A stretch of DNA of 64,000 bases. Source: Planctomycetota bacterium (GTDB taxonomy: Bacteria > Planctomycetota > UBA1135 > GCA-002686595). The position numbers and the translations under genes are program-made. Each line of letters opens with the position of its first letter. The stretch's first letter is position 1. The stretch is from the NCBI GenBank assembly GCA_014238415.1, contig JABABA010000022.1, forward strand, positions 1 through 64,000, in the 5' to 3' direction. Under the pieces are notes generated by a model, which searched no databases, was not told the origin of the DNA, and saw nothing but the letters and a program-made list of their open reading frames with translations. Below are positions 8,514-17,312 of the stretch, piece after piece.

Positions 8514-9758
8514 CTATTGGCCGCCGTAGCCAAGGGCCTCAAGGCTTGCCCGGTCAGTATCACTCAACTCCACCTGAGTGCCCTCCCCGGCTTCTGCCTG
8601 TTTGAGCTTGCTCTGAAGGGCCTTCAACAGGGCTGCGCAGCGCTTTGGGTTGGCCGCAGCCAGATCGTTTTGCTCGGCCGGATCCTCCTCAAGATTGAAG
8701 AGTTCGTGAGAGAAATCGATCGGGTCGATGATCAGTTTCCAAGGCCCGTGGCGCACCGCATCTATTGGTTTGGGACCTTCCAGTTCGGCGATCTGGGTCG
8801 CTTCGGCCATGCTCTTTCCCCGCAGGGCTTCTACCAGGCTGCGACCTTGCAGTCCTTTGGGAGGGGCAATGTTCAGCAGCTCATAGACGGTGGGAGCCAG
8901 ATCTACCATGGATACGGGCTGGGTCACTCGCGTGTGTGCCAGACCGGGCATGCGAATGATCAAGGGAACGCGCAGTACCTCTTCGTACAAGGTGCGCCGG
9001 TGCATCGACCCTCCATGCTCCTGAAACTCTTCTCCATGGTCAGCAACAAGCAGTACTAGCGTGTTTTCTTCTACTCCGACGGTTCCAAGATGCTGCAAGA
9101 GGCGTTCGATGTGCATGTCGGTGAACGCGACTTCGCCGGCATAGAGCTCACGTGGCCCTTCTCCTCGGGTGAGCCCCTCGTGAGGCTGGTAGACATGATG
9201 GGGGTCAAAGTAATGCACCCATAAGAACCAGGGTTGATTCTGTTGGCGTTGATCGATCCAGGTGATGGCTTTGTCGCTCAGCCGTTCGGAGCTGACTTGA
9301 GCGTGAGACTCGCGACGCTGGTTGTAGTGTTTGACCAGTTCATCGTCGTATTCTTCGAAGCCATTTTGGAGGCCGAATCGTTTACCAAGGAAGATGTGAG
9401 ACCCGATGCCGTGTGTTGAGTATCCCCGTACACTTATGGTTTGTGCGAGCGTGGGAATTTCCTTGCCGACACCTCTGCGATCATCGACCGCGCCATGAGA
9501 GCGCGCATGGCGGCCGGTCATCAGGGTTGCCAAGCTCGGCAGGGTCCAGGAGCTTGCGCTCCAAGCCTGCTCGAACACTGCGCCCTGTTTGGCCAAGGCG
9601 TCTATTCCCGGAGTTTCTCGCTCGGCTCCATACGTGCCGAGCTGGTCGGCGCGCAAGGTGTCGATTGTGATGATCAACAGATTGAATTGACCCGCTTCCC
9701 GACTTGGGTGGGAGCACGCTGTAAGCAAACAAGTGGTTATGAGCAGCGTGCGTATCAT
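8514..9758 (-). CDS. Sulfatase-fold lipoprotein with Thr at the catalytic position
   Basis: Alkaline-phosphatase-superfamily protein (414 aa) with a signal peptide and lipobox (LLTAC, Cys15), so probably anchored in a membrane facing the periplasm. Metal-site elements are clear: TIDTLRAD at 31-38 and ADHGEEFQEHG in the second half. The sulfatase signature is altered. The aligned stretch reads W-T-L-P-S-L-A-T-L-M-T-G-R (71-83), so Thr72 stands where FGly sulfatases have Cys, and Leu replaces the signature Arg. Thr nucleophiles occur in phosphotransferases of the same superfamily, so phosphatase or phospho-group transfer is possible. It ends in LEALGYGG, a tail it shares with the membrane protein at 25319. 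Start 9758 gives the signal peptide; the frame is open to 9791. It lies 16 bases after a GT39-like gene and is probably translated with it. Confidence 0.9.
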   Translation of the reverse strand: MIRTLLITTCLLTACSHPSREAGQFNLLIITIDTLRADQLGTYGAERETPGIDALAKQGAVFEQAWSASSWTLPSLATLMTGRHARSHGAVDDRRGVGKEIPTLAQTISVRGYSTHGIGSHIFLGKRFGLQNGFEEYDDELVKHYNQRRESHAQVSSERLSDKAITWIDQRQQNQPWFLWVHYFDPHHVYQPHEGLTRGEGPRELYAGEVAFTDMHIERLLQHLGTVGVEENTLVLLVADHGEEFQEHGGSMHRRTLYEEVLRVPLIIRMPGLAHTRVTQPVSMVDLAPTVYELLNIAPPKGLQGRSLVEALRGKSMAEATQIAELEGPKPIDAVRHGPWKLIIDPIDFSHELFNLEEDPAEQNDLAAANPKRCAALLKALQSKLKQAEAGEGTQVELSDTDRASLEALGYGGQ

Positions 9759-9774
9759 GGGCGAAAAAAGTAGC

Positions 9775-11517
9775 CTATTGCCGCCTGGCATTCAAAGTGT
9801 AGATCTCCAGAGGGGGGCCAAATTGCTCTGCACGCAAGACGCGCAGGGCAAATGCTGGCGGAACTGGCCGGGTCAGGTCCTGGTAGGCCAGGGGAACCTC
9901 CTTGGGCGGTCCGGGTTTGAACTCTGTCAGCTTGGGGTAGAGGGAGCGGATTGCTTCGGTCAGGTTGTTGAGTGCATGTAGCACGCGGTGGTCTTCATAT
10001 ACCTCAAGGATGAAGAGCCGGCTACTAGTGAGATCCTTCAAGTATCGGGCCGGATCATTCCTCATTGTCTTCAGGCGTTCTTTTTTCATGGGACTGAATC
10101 GTAGGTTCCAGGCTTGCTCCTGTGCACGGCCTTGAAGTTGATTCCGTTGGTAGGAAGACCAGTTGAGTTGCCGACGATGGGCCAGTGGATGGTCTGCTTC
10201 GTCGGCTGCGGTGGATTCATCAGTCTTGAAGAGTGGCAGCACATTTGGGCGCAAGACAAAGATTGGATCATCCTTGTCCGTAACATGTTTGGCCAGCCAC
10301 TGTGCCGCATGGTCAAGAGTCGACGGACGTTGGCGTAGGGCGCAGAGTTTGATTCCGACCAGGGTGGGAAACAAGGCGAGCAGGGCGGCAAGCGTGAGGG
10401 CCAGACGTCGCGCTCCCTGGGTGTGCAGGCGGGAGAGCCCCCAAGCCGTCCAAGCGGCCAGGAACGGGATCAGGGGCAGCATGAAGCGCTCGCCGGTCCT
10501 TGGATTGAGCGCGATGACCAGCAAATAGGGCAGCACGTAGGCCAAGGTGATCCGGCGTTCGATGCGTGTTCCTGCTGCCAGACCCTGACTCATGCGATTT
10601 CGCAGGGTGACCAGCAGGGCCAGTAGCACCCCAACGGTCAAGGCCGGTTCCCAGCCGATCAAGGTCCGTAGAATTATTGGAATACCTCCACCTTTGAATT
10701 GGTTGAGGTACATCTTGTGTCCACCCAATTCCAAAGTGTCTTCGGTTTTTGTGAGGGTTACACCATCGAAGAGGAATGGGTAGAAGAGCGCGAAGGCCAA
10801 GATCAGGCCCGCTAGGGGGATCAACAAGCGTAGGTGTCTGCGCCACCCGCGATTCTTCAAGACGTGCGCTAAGAGTACGGGAAAGCCTAGGCCAACTCCG
10901 CTTTGCAGGGAGCCAATGGCCAGTCCGCCCATCAGGGTGACCAGCAGGTAGTTCCTGATGGTGGCGGAGCGAGCGAGTTGCATGCAGGCGACCACCGTCA
11001 GGCCTGGCCAGGCAGCAGCTGCCCCATGGGGTCTGGCTTGAGTGCCGAAGTGGATCGCCAGCAGGCTTGTGCCTGCCAGCAGGGCCGCGAGGAGAGCCCA
11101 GCGGTCGCTCATGAACCTGCGTGCCAGCAGCCAGCCGGCTGGAACCACCAACAAGGAGAGCCAGGCCACTGTCTTGCGCACGCGCAGGACGGGGGCAGCA
11201 GCTGCTTTCAGGTGCACGTCGAGGGTGGCGTTCTTCGGAGGCAGTGGGGCGGGGTTTGCGGTGAGTGCCGCGAGATACGCGGTGACAAGGGGGTACTTGG
11301 CCCAGTCATCGTTTTCACTGGCAAGCGGAATCCCCGTTTCGATGGTCTGAACCTGGACCACGATGTGTGCGTCGGGTTCGATGGTCAGAGGCAGCTGGTA
11401 GTCAAGACCCGGGAAGCGCAGGAGTCCGGCGAGAGCTCCGATTGCGAGCAGCGCGAGGAGGATCTTCCCGCTCGGAGGAGGGAATGGGGGCGTTGGCGGC
11501 GAAATGTTGCGAGTCAT
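9775..11517 (-). CDS. GT39-like membrane glycosyltransferase
   Basis: A 580-residue integral membrane protein with roughly ten hydrophobic segments in the first 400 residues and a C-terminal soluble part of about 170 residues. The layout matches PMT/ArnT-type (GT39, PMT_2) glycosyltransferases, which move a sugar from a polyprenyl-phosphate donor on the outer face of the membrane. An acidic pair (EPD, about 47-49) sits in the first extracytoplasmic loop, where this family has its catalytic Asp. The acceptor is unknown. A short basic-free Pro-rich N-terminus precedes the first helix. It is upstream of the Thr-type sulfatase-fold lipoprotein, with 16 bases between the genes, so the two may act on the same surface glycan or protein. 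Confidence 0.8.
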   Translation of the reverse strand: MTRNISPPTPPFPPPSGKILLALLAIGALAGLLRFPGLDYQLPLTIEPDAHIVVQVQTIETGIPLASENDDWAKYPLVTAYLAALTANPAPLPPKNATLDVHLKAAAAPVLRVRKTVAWLSLLVVPAGWLLARRFMSDRWALLAALLAGTSLLAIHFGTQARPHGAAAAWPGLTVVACMQLARSATIRNYLLVTLMGGLAIGSLQSGVGLGFPVLLAHVLKNRGWRRHLRLLIPLAGLILAFALFYPFLFDGVTLTKTEDTLELGGHKMYLNQFKGGGIPIILRTLIGWEPALTVGVLLALLVTLRNRMSQGLAAGTRIERRITLAYVLPYLLVIALNPRTGERFMLPLIPFLAAWTAWGLSRLHTQGARRLALTLAALLALFPTLVGIKLCALRQRPSTLDHAAQWLAKHVTDKDDPIFVLRPNVLPLFKTDESTAADEADHPLAHRRQLNWSSYQRNQLQGRAQEQAWNLRFSPMKKERLKTMRNDPARYLKDLTSSRLFILEVYEDHRVLHALNNLTEAIRSLYPKLTEFKPGPPKEVPLAYQDLTRPVPPAFALRVLRAEQFGPPLEIYTLNARRQ

Positions 11518-11675
11518 GTGCTGAGCCCATCTTCTGTTAGGGGTGTGTGGACTGCTCCTCTGGTTTTAGCGGTATCTGCGAGGCCTGAAAGGCCCCCAAA
11601 AAGGAGATTTTTTTGTGCGTCAATCAGAATACATCCTTGGGGCCCAGCGCGAAGCTCTTCAGTACAGGCAGGCTT

Positions 11676-12209
11676 CTACCCTCTTGCCTTCTTGCTGGTC
11701 GTCTTTCTCTTGGCGGCCTTCTTGCTGCTCTTTTTCTTGTTCGCCTTGCTTGTGGCATAGGCGGCCAGAGACCCTTCGTAGGCGGTGACAAACTTCTTCG
11801 CGGTCATGCGTTTGAAGACGCGGCCGATGACAGGTAGCGGTATGTCTTCGAGTTTCTTGACGCGCACACAGGACTTGCCCATGTCGAGCTTCTTGCCCGT
11901 TGCAAGCCACTCTTCTTGAAAGCGCTTTGACTCTGCTTCGTCGGTGTATACACAGAACAGATAGAGGCCGATGTGGTTCTTCTGGGAGGCAATTCCAGCG
12001 AAGGGCAGGGGTTCGCTGGGCTTGCAGTGGTAGCCCGCAGGGTAAATTGAATGGGGCAGGTACCAGCTGGGCATGCCGTACTGCATGCCCTCTTCAAACT
12101 TCTTGTCAATGCTCTTGTTGATGACTTCGCGCAAGGCCTGAATGGCCTCGCGCCGATCAGGGGAGAGGTTAGCGAGGTACTGCTTGATGGTGGAGGTCTT
12201 GGTTGCCAT
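11676..12209 (-). CDS. DUF1801 domain protein with lysine-rich tail
   Basis: Residues 1 to about 150 match the DUF1801 (YdhG-like) fold: a YLANLSPDRREAIQALREVI opening, the MQYGMPSWY motif, a central GLYLFCVY strand, and GKSCVRVKKLEDIPLPVI before the end. Such proteins are small cytoplasmic proteins of unknown function. The last 22 residues are almost entirely Lys, Ala, Ser, Thr and Arg, like the tail of histone H1 or bacterial histone-like proteins, which suggests nucleic-acid contact. The start at 12209 is the family's normal start; the upstream extension to 12314 is Arg-rich and not conserved in type. It stands alone, with more than 150 bases free on both sides. Confidence 0.85.
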   Translation of the reverse strand: MATKTSTIKQYLANLSPDRREAIQALREVINKSIDKKFEEGMQYGMPSWYLPHSIYPAGYHCKPSEPLPFAGIASQKNHIGLYLFCVYTDEAESKRFQEEWLATGKKLDMGKSCVRVKKLEDIPLPVIGRVFKRMTAKKFVTAYEGSLAAYATSKANKKKSSKKAAKRKTTSKKARG

Positions 12210-12440
12210 GGGCACCAGGATAGGCACAGGGGTAGGCCACGGGCGATCGATCCAACACGTGCTGCACCTGGAGCGTCCCTGAGGGTATCCCCAGCCGCGA
12301 TTCTCACGTCTCATTGACCATTCTATTCTGCCTTCACTCCGGCCTCGAGTTAGGCCCAGGTTGAGTCCGAGCCTTGTCTGGTGATTGGTGGGCCGTATTG
12401 GCCACTTGCGCCCCTTTGCTCACTCGGTCATGCTGCAAAC

Positions 12441-13430
12441 ATGATGATCAGTGCCGTCCTCTTATTGTGTTGTACTCAAAATCCTGAACCCGCTCCTGCC
12501 CCGAAACAGCCTGTGGATGCTTGGGAACTTCTGACACAAGAGCATGATGCCAACGGCGACGGCAAGATCACTCGCAAGGAGTACTCTCGTGGGGACGAGC
12601 GTTGGAACCGGCTCGACAAGAATGGAGATGGGATCCTGTTGCGGGATGAGGTCATGGGGCGGTCCAATGAACGAGGTCGGGGTCGAAGGGGTGGCCGCGG
12701 CTCTTTTGGCGGTCGTCGTGATGGTCGGGGCGGACTTGGGCGTGGTACGCCCCCCAAGGTAGGCAAGGTCGCACCGGACTTTGATCTGGAGGTTCTGCCT
12801 CCGCCGACTCCCAAGTCACATGGGAACGGAAAGGATAAGGAGCCCGAGGCAAAACCCAAGGAGCCCAAGGAGGGCAAGAAGACGAAGGCCAAGGCAGCTA
12901 AGCCCAAGACCATCAAGCTGTCGTCATTCAAGAACAAGCGCCCCGTTGCCTTGATTTTTGGCAGCTATACATGACCCCCCTTTCGCCGGTCGGTCGATCG
13001 GCTCAAGCGTCTGCATTCAAAGTACGGGAAGGATATTGAGTTCTTGATGGTCTATATCGCCGAAGCTCACGCTATTGATTCACCCATGCCCGGCGGCACT
13101 CGCCGGGGCGACCCTGTGGTGCAGGACCCAATCACCAGTGAGGAGCGCCGGGAAGTGGCAACCACTTGTCAGGGTGCGCTGGATATGAGTCCCCTTAGCA
13201 TGTTGCTCGACAACATGAAGAACACCACTTCACAGGCCTATGCTGCTTATCCGGATAGGCTCTACTTGGTGGGCAAGAATGGAAAGCTTGCCTGGGTTGG
13301 GGATCGAGGTCCACGAGGCTTTGATCCTGACGAACTCGAAGATGCGATTCGCAAGGAGTTGGGGCTTGAGGATGACTCGCAAGAGCAGTCCGAGGAGAAG
13401 CCTAAGCGGGACGATCAGACGGGCGCGTAG
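12441..13430 (+). CDS. Iodothyronine-deiodinase-like selenoprotein, UGA = Sec178
   Basis: One 329-residue gene read through an in-frame TGA at 12972-12974. The residues around it, F-G-S-Y-T-U-P-P-F, match the active site of vertebrate iodothyronine deiodinases (FGSCTUPPF). Downstream agreement continues: FLMVYIAEAHAID, then LDNMKNTTSQAYAAYPDRLYL and GDRGPRGFDPDEL, which parallel deiodinase and related redoxin sequences. Before the thioredoxin-like domain (about 105 onward) come a lipoprotein signal (LLLCC), two EF-hand loops (36-47 and 59-70), an Arg/Gly-rich stretch (77-102) and a Lys/Pro-rich linker (128-157). A reductive dehalogenase or thiol/peroxide redox role at the cell surface is possible; real deiodinase activity is unproven. 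A hairpin with GGUC in its loop lies 10 nt after the UGA. Start 12441 or 12444 gives the signal peptide. Confidence 0.93.
12985..13002 (+). promoter_or_regulatory. Candidate bacterial SECIS hairpin (deiodinase-like gene)
   Basis: Six base pairs, GCCGGU (12985-12990) with AUCGGC (12997-13002), including one G-U pair, close a six-base loop CGGUCG. The stem starts 10 nt after the UGA and the loop starts 16 nt after it. The E. coli fdhF SECIS has the same layout: about 11 nt, a short stem and a loop containing GGUC that binds SelB. Position and loop sequence both fit; it was found by eye, not by folding software. Confidence 0.78.
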
Positions 13431-13532
13431 GTGCTCAGCAGAAACATCGATTCCCGCAGAGTGTCACCAGAGGCATATGGCTCTCGACTCATTCGGCGAA
13501 GACACGCAATACGGGCCGAGCTTCTCAAGATC

Positions 13533-15188
13533 CTATTGAAACAGCACGGACACGCCGCCGGTGAAGTTCGATGTGGGACCCGGATCCAGGTCACGGAACC
13601 AGCAGGCAAAGTGCCAGGTCTCTCCAGGCAGAATCACAGTCTGCGCCGGATCAGGTAGGGCACTCATGTCTACATCGATGCCCATGACTCCATCGCTGTC
13701 GCTGACCTGGACCTGGGTCACAAAGCGACCAATTACTCCACTCAAGCACAGGTTTCCGTGCGAGCCTCCAGGCCCGATGATCAGTCCGGGGGTTTGGGAA
13801 CAGAGGAAGTAGCCGAATTGGCCCGAGGGCAAATTGCTTGCGACCAGGGCCAGGTCCTGATGACCTACTAGCGGGCTGCCAATCACATTGATCATGGCCG
13901 TGTCACCTGTGGAGTTGGGCGTCGAGGTGCAGTAGTGGTTGGCAGCATCGACAAAGGTATCGATCTGCACCGCGCCATCGATGAACTGTAGCTGCTCGAA
14001 ATTGATCAGTCGATCGAGCCCGTCACGATTGGCCTGGGTGTCTTCCACTGTCAGGCTGCCGTCCATCAGGTACACATTGTAATCCGCAATCGGGCCGATG
14101 TAGTCGCCCGTGTCAAAGCCGGCCTGTCCGTCGAGATGGTCCTGACCTCCCGCGCCCTGCATGCGGTTGTTGCCAGCGTTCCCAAGCAGCCTTCCATCTT
14201 CTTGGTTGCCCCGCAAGGCTGTGTTGGCCGTGCCCAGTAGTTCCACATGATTCAAATAGCGTGATTTGAAGGAATATTCGAGGTTGCTTGCGACGCGAGC
14301 GTGGAATGTGCCGCTGAAACTTGCCACGACTTCTGCTCGGTGGCTGTGATAAGGCGGAAAGAACCCTTCGAGGATCGCAACGATGTTCGGGTCACCCGAT
14401 TCCATTTCAATGCGCGATGAGAAAATGTACTCTCCGTTGTTGGGTTCGTGTTGCCACATGCCGTACCACGTTTCCATGGTGAAGGCGAGATATTCGAAGG
14501 GGATGTCTGCAGGGGGCAGACCCGGGGGCGGGTTGTAGAAGCCGCTGCTTACAGCATGATTGCTGGCGGCCACGATCAAGCTCTGTAGGGCAGGCATGGT
14601 GGGGATCAGGCCATAGCCGTGCATCAGGTGGACAAGTTCTTCATAGGAAGCGTCGCGCCGGGGATTCGGCCCCACATATTCGCTGCTGCCAGGCAGAATT
14701 ATCTCCTCGCCAAACAGATCTTGGATGGGTGCTTCATAGTTGTTCATGAATTGATTGACTTGAGAGCCACCGAAGGAACCGGGCGTGGGGAAGAGCACCA
14801 TGGTCGCGCGCAGATTTCCCATGGAGTCTCGCAGTGCTTGCTTGTCCGAGCCAAATACGGTCCCCGGCACATCGGCCATATGTTGCTCAAGGATGCGTCG
14901 GGCGTGGGTCACCTTGGCGTTGGGTACATTCTGGTGAATCAGAAAGTGAACCGGGTTGCCGTTGTCCGCCAGGATCTTGGTGTACCGTGCGAAAACATTG
15001 GTGATCGTTGGATGCACCGAAGCTGGCAGAGTGACTATGCCGTCGGGTGAACCAGAGGTGTCGATGTTGTCGAGGGAACCGACTATAGGGCCACCTTGGG
15101 GAAATGAGCTTGCAGGGGTCACGAGAGCATTGCCCGCAGGAGCCAGGTAGACAGCGCAGATTGCCAGTCGCAGGAGGGGATTCTTCAA
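13533..15188 (-). CDS. Exported RTX-like protein with shared C-terminal domain
   Basis: A 551-residue exported protein with a signal peptide (1 to about 21). The first 330 residues carry no domain I recognise; they include a His-rich patch (YHSHRAEV) and a YEELVHLMHGYG segment, reminiscent of a secreted enzyme. Residues about 335-415 look like hemolysin-type calcium-binding repeats (GNAGNNRMQGAGGQDHLDG, then GFDTGDY and a LINFEQLQFIDGA end). The last 130 residues are the domain shared with the proteins at 32371, 35332 and 51055: YC..PNSTG, QFGYFL, LCLSGVIGRF, GETWHFACWFRD and SNFTGGVSVLF. The gene faces the deiodinase-like gene tail to tail. Confidence 0.85.
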   Translation of the reverse strand: MKNPLLRLAICAVYLAPAGNALVTPASSFPQGGPIVGSLDNIDTSGSPDGIVTLPASVHPTITNVFARYTKILADNGNPVHFLIHQNVPNAKVTHARRILEQHMADVPGTVFGSDKQALRDSMGNLRATMVLFPTPGSFGGSQVNQFMNNYEAPIQDLFGEEIILPGSSEYVGPNPRRDASYEELVHLMHGYGLIPTMPALQSLIVAASNHAVSSGFYNPPPGLPPADIPFEYLAFTMETWYGMWQHEPNNGEYIFSSRIEMESGDPNIVAILEGFFPPYHSHRAEVVASFSGTFHARVASNLEYSFKSRYLNHVELLGTANTALRGNQEDGRLLGNAGNNRMQGAGGQDHLDGQAGFDTGDYIGPIADYNVYLMDGSLTVEDTQANRDGLDRLINFEQLQFIDGAVQIDTFVDAANHYCTSTPNSTGDTAMINVIGSPLVGHQDLALVASNLPSGQFGYFLCSQTPGLIIGPGGSHGNLCLSGVIGRFVTQVQVSDSDGVMGIDVDMSALPDPAQTVILPGETWHFACWFRDLDPGPTSNFTGGVSVLFQ

Positions 15189-15383
15189 GGTAAGGACTCA
15201 GGGTGAAAAGGAGATCAGGCCCGTTGATCATACTCTTCTGGCTTGAAGGCTGTTTGTGACGGAACAACTGGCGCAGTCAAATGATTCGCTTTGGCCCAAC
15301 GGGTGGGGTTCAAATGAGCGGTGTCACAGTGGGTGCTCCGCGGGGAGGTTGAATGGACTCCTCTCACAAGCAGGGCTTTCTCG

Positions 15384-15419
15384 GCGGCAATTCTTGCCGC
15401 TTCCGCACCGCTAGTGCGG
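15384..15419 (-). terminator. Tandem hairpins at the 3' end of the 15411 gene
   Basis: Two adjacent stems: CCGCAC/GTGCGG (15403-15408 with 15414-15419, spanning the stop codon) and GCGGCAA/TTGCCGC (15384-15390 with 15394-15400, loop of three). On the minus strand no T-run follows, so a transcript-end or stability role is plausible rather than classical termination. Confidence 0.35.
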
Positions 15420-17312
15420 CAGTGGAAAACCTAAACCGGTGGGCAAGCTCAGGGCGCGGCTCGTTCCGGCGGGCCCAATGGACATGAACTCGAATGGCAG
15501 ACCAGCGGATCCGATGCCGCAGAAGATTCTGTTGTGGACCACCCGAAGGGTGGCCGCGAAATGGACCGTCCAGTTTCCGGGGGTCAAAGGTGTGGCCGTG
15601 CGATTGCGTATTGAAATCCCATGCAAGCGCTCAATCCCCAGGGAATTGGTGCTGACAAAGCCACCGTAGCGTTTGTTCACATGCACTCGCGAGATGTCCT
15701 CTCCATTGGCGAAGCTCGCAAGCTCGGTGAATACTTGCAGCCCGGGGGACTTTGGTTCCAGGAGGTGCAGGGCGCTAGGAGTCGAAACCCCGTTGTCATT
15801 ATCAGGTGGCACTACGATTACAAGACGTGAGGTCGCCGGGTAGAACCTGGGCTCTTCTTTCAGATCCGAGAGCAGGATCTGCAAATTGGGCTCGGGGCCC
15901 GAAACTCCACCGTCCAGGAAGAAGATCGCCAGGTCGTGGTCATCGTCAGGGGTCTCGCCTACAAGCAGCATGCGTTGGCCGAGAGGGTCCAGGGTGGCCT
16001 CTGCCACCACCAAGCTGCCGGGCGGGTTGAATGGTGGCGTCAACTGACCGCTCGTGCGAGTGATGTTGGTCACCAGCAGGGTGCCATCCGCGTCGAGTTG
16101 TGCACTGTACATGTCCGCTGCGCCCATCAGTTCGTCGCCGGTAAGGCCGCTGATCATGTTGCTGCCACCGATGAACGAGAGCACACCGATGTTGTCGATG
16201 CCTGGTCGCTCCAGCAGGCCGCCAGTGCCGAAACCCAGTACTCCCAGGTTGTCGAGTGAGTCCTCGAAGTGGGGGAGGGAGGAGAGATGGATGGCTTGGC
16301 CACCGATTGGCTGCAGATAGACTTCCTCAGTAGCGCCGCCCTGACAGTAAGCCACCAGCTTCCCTTCCGGATCAACTGCCAGGCTTGGCCCAAGGGGTTC
16401 ATCGAGGTCTGGCGGGTAGTAGTCACCGGGAGTCGGCGTCACGACTTGGGTGCTGCCGTCGACGGAGGTCAAGAGGATGCGTGACAACCCGTTAGAGCCC
16501 TCTGCCAGAACGACAAGATGATCACCCTTGGTGGACAGGACTGATTCATTGAGCAGTTCTTCGTTTGGGAGCAGGCCGAGGTGGACGGGTGTTGCTTGCC
16601 AGAGAGGACTGCTGGCCAGGTACAGGGTGTCCTCCTCTTGGAACCATGCTCCTGAATCGGATATGCGTAAGGAACTTGTGCCAATATCCAGGGGAGGCTC
16701 TGATTCGGTCATCAGAATCGGATCCTGGCTCCCGCAAATGTCGAGTACATAAGCGTCACCACCCGCGTTATCTGTGGTGGCTACCAACATGTATGTGCCA
16801 TGGATCGATACGCTGGCCGAAGTTTTCAGGGATCCGAATCCACCTTGGGTCGGCAGTGAGATCAGGATGCGCGGGGACTTGCCCGGTTGTAGCAACAGGA
16901 TTTCCGAATTCCCATTTCTGATGATGTGGTAGAGGGCACCTTCGTAGGGTAGCAGGATGTGTTCTGGGAGAAACGCTGCATTGGTGTCATCTTCGATTTC
17001 AATCGTGCGTGGCATATTGATGCGCAATCGATCCTTGCGCGCATAGCCGTTCAGATGGAGCTCTTGAAAGGAGAAGTCCGACAGTTCGAGCGTGGGCGTA
17101 CCTCCGGGATTGGTGACAGTCCAGAGGTCGAAGACTCCGGTGCTGGTTTCAATGACAAAGGGGACCAGGCCTCGGTTTGCACTGTCCTGGAAGCCGCTGC
17201 CTCCGCCGGGGGTCTGGGCCAGACCGAAGGCTGAGCCAGCCAAGCCGAGGGCGAATCCGATCACGGAAGCGGCGCCCTTGAACGGGTTCTTGAAAGTTAG
17301 AAAGGTGCTCAT
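15411..17312 (-). CDS. Exported beta-propeller-like protein, unknown function
   Basis: A 633-residue protein with a clear signal peptide from Met37 of the open frame (base 17312), ending near SAFGLAQ; the upstream part back to 17420 is not signal-like. The body is made of repeating beta-rich units with phrases such as DAYVLDI, SLAVDPEGKLVAYC, AQLDADGTLLVTNI and LDPLGQRMLLVGE. This spacing of about 40-50 residues suggests a WD40/TolB-type propeller, but no catalytic motif is visible. It lacks the C-terminal domain of its neighbour at 13533 and ends in a Gly/Leu/Pro-rich tail. Two hairpins lie around and after its stop codon. Its function is unknown. Confidence 0.75.
   Translation of the reverse strand: MSTFLTFKNPFKGAASVIGFALGLAGSAFGLAQTPGGGSGFQDSANRGLVPFVIETSTGVFDLWTVTNPGGTPTLELSDFSFQELHLNGYARKDRLRINMPRTIEIEDDTNAAFLPEHILLPYEGALYHIIRNGNSEILLLQPGKSPRILISLPTQGGFGSLKTSASVSIHGTYMLVATTDNAGGDAYVLDICGSQDPILMTESEPPLDIGTSSLRISDSGAWFQEEDTLYLASSPLWQATPVHLGLLPNEELLNESVLSTKGDHLVVLAEGSNGLSRILLTSVDGSTQVVTPTPGDYYPPDLDEPLGPSLAVDPEGKLVAYCQGGATEEVYLQPIGGQAIHLSSLPHFEDSLDNLGVLGFGTGGLLERPGIDNIGVLSFIGGSNMISGLTGDELMGAADMYSAQLDADGTLLVTNITRTSGQLTPPFNPPGSLVVAEATLDPLGQRMLLVGETPDDDHDLAIFFLDGGVSGPEPNLQILLSDLKEEPRFYPATSRLVIVVPPDNDNGVSTPSALHLLEPKSPGLQVFTELASFANGEDISRVHVNKRYGGFVSTNSLGIERLHGISIRNRTATPLTPGNWTVHFAATLRVVHNRIFCGIGSAGLPFEFMSIGPAGTSRALSLPTGLGFPLPH

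Noticed and set aside
10903-11760. Plus-strand frame of 285 codons rich in Gln, Gly and Cys
   Set aside because: Antisense to the glycosyltransferase gene with low-complexity composition; a shadow.
12972-12974. A premature stop or pseudogene in the redoxin gene
   Set aside because: Both sides are in the same frame, both are conserved in type, and TGA lies exactly at the known Sec position of deiodinases with a SECIS-like hairpin after it.
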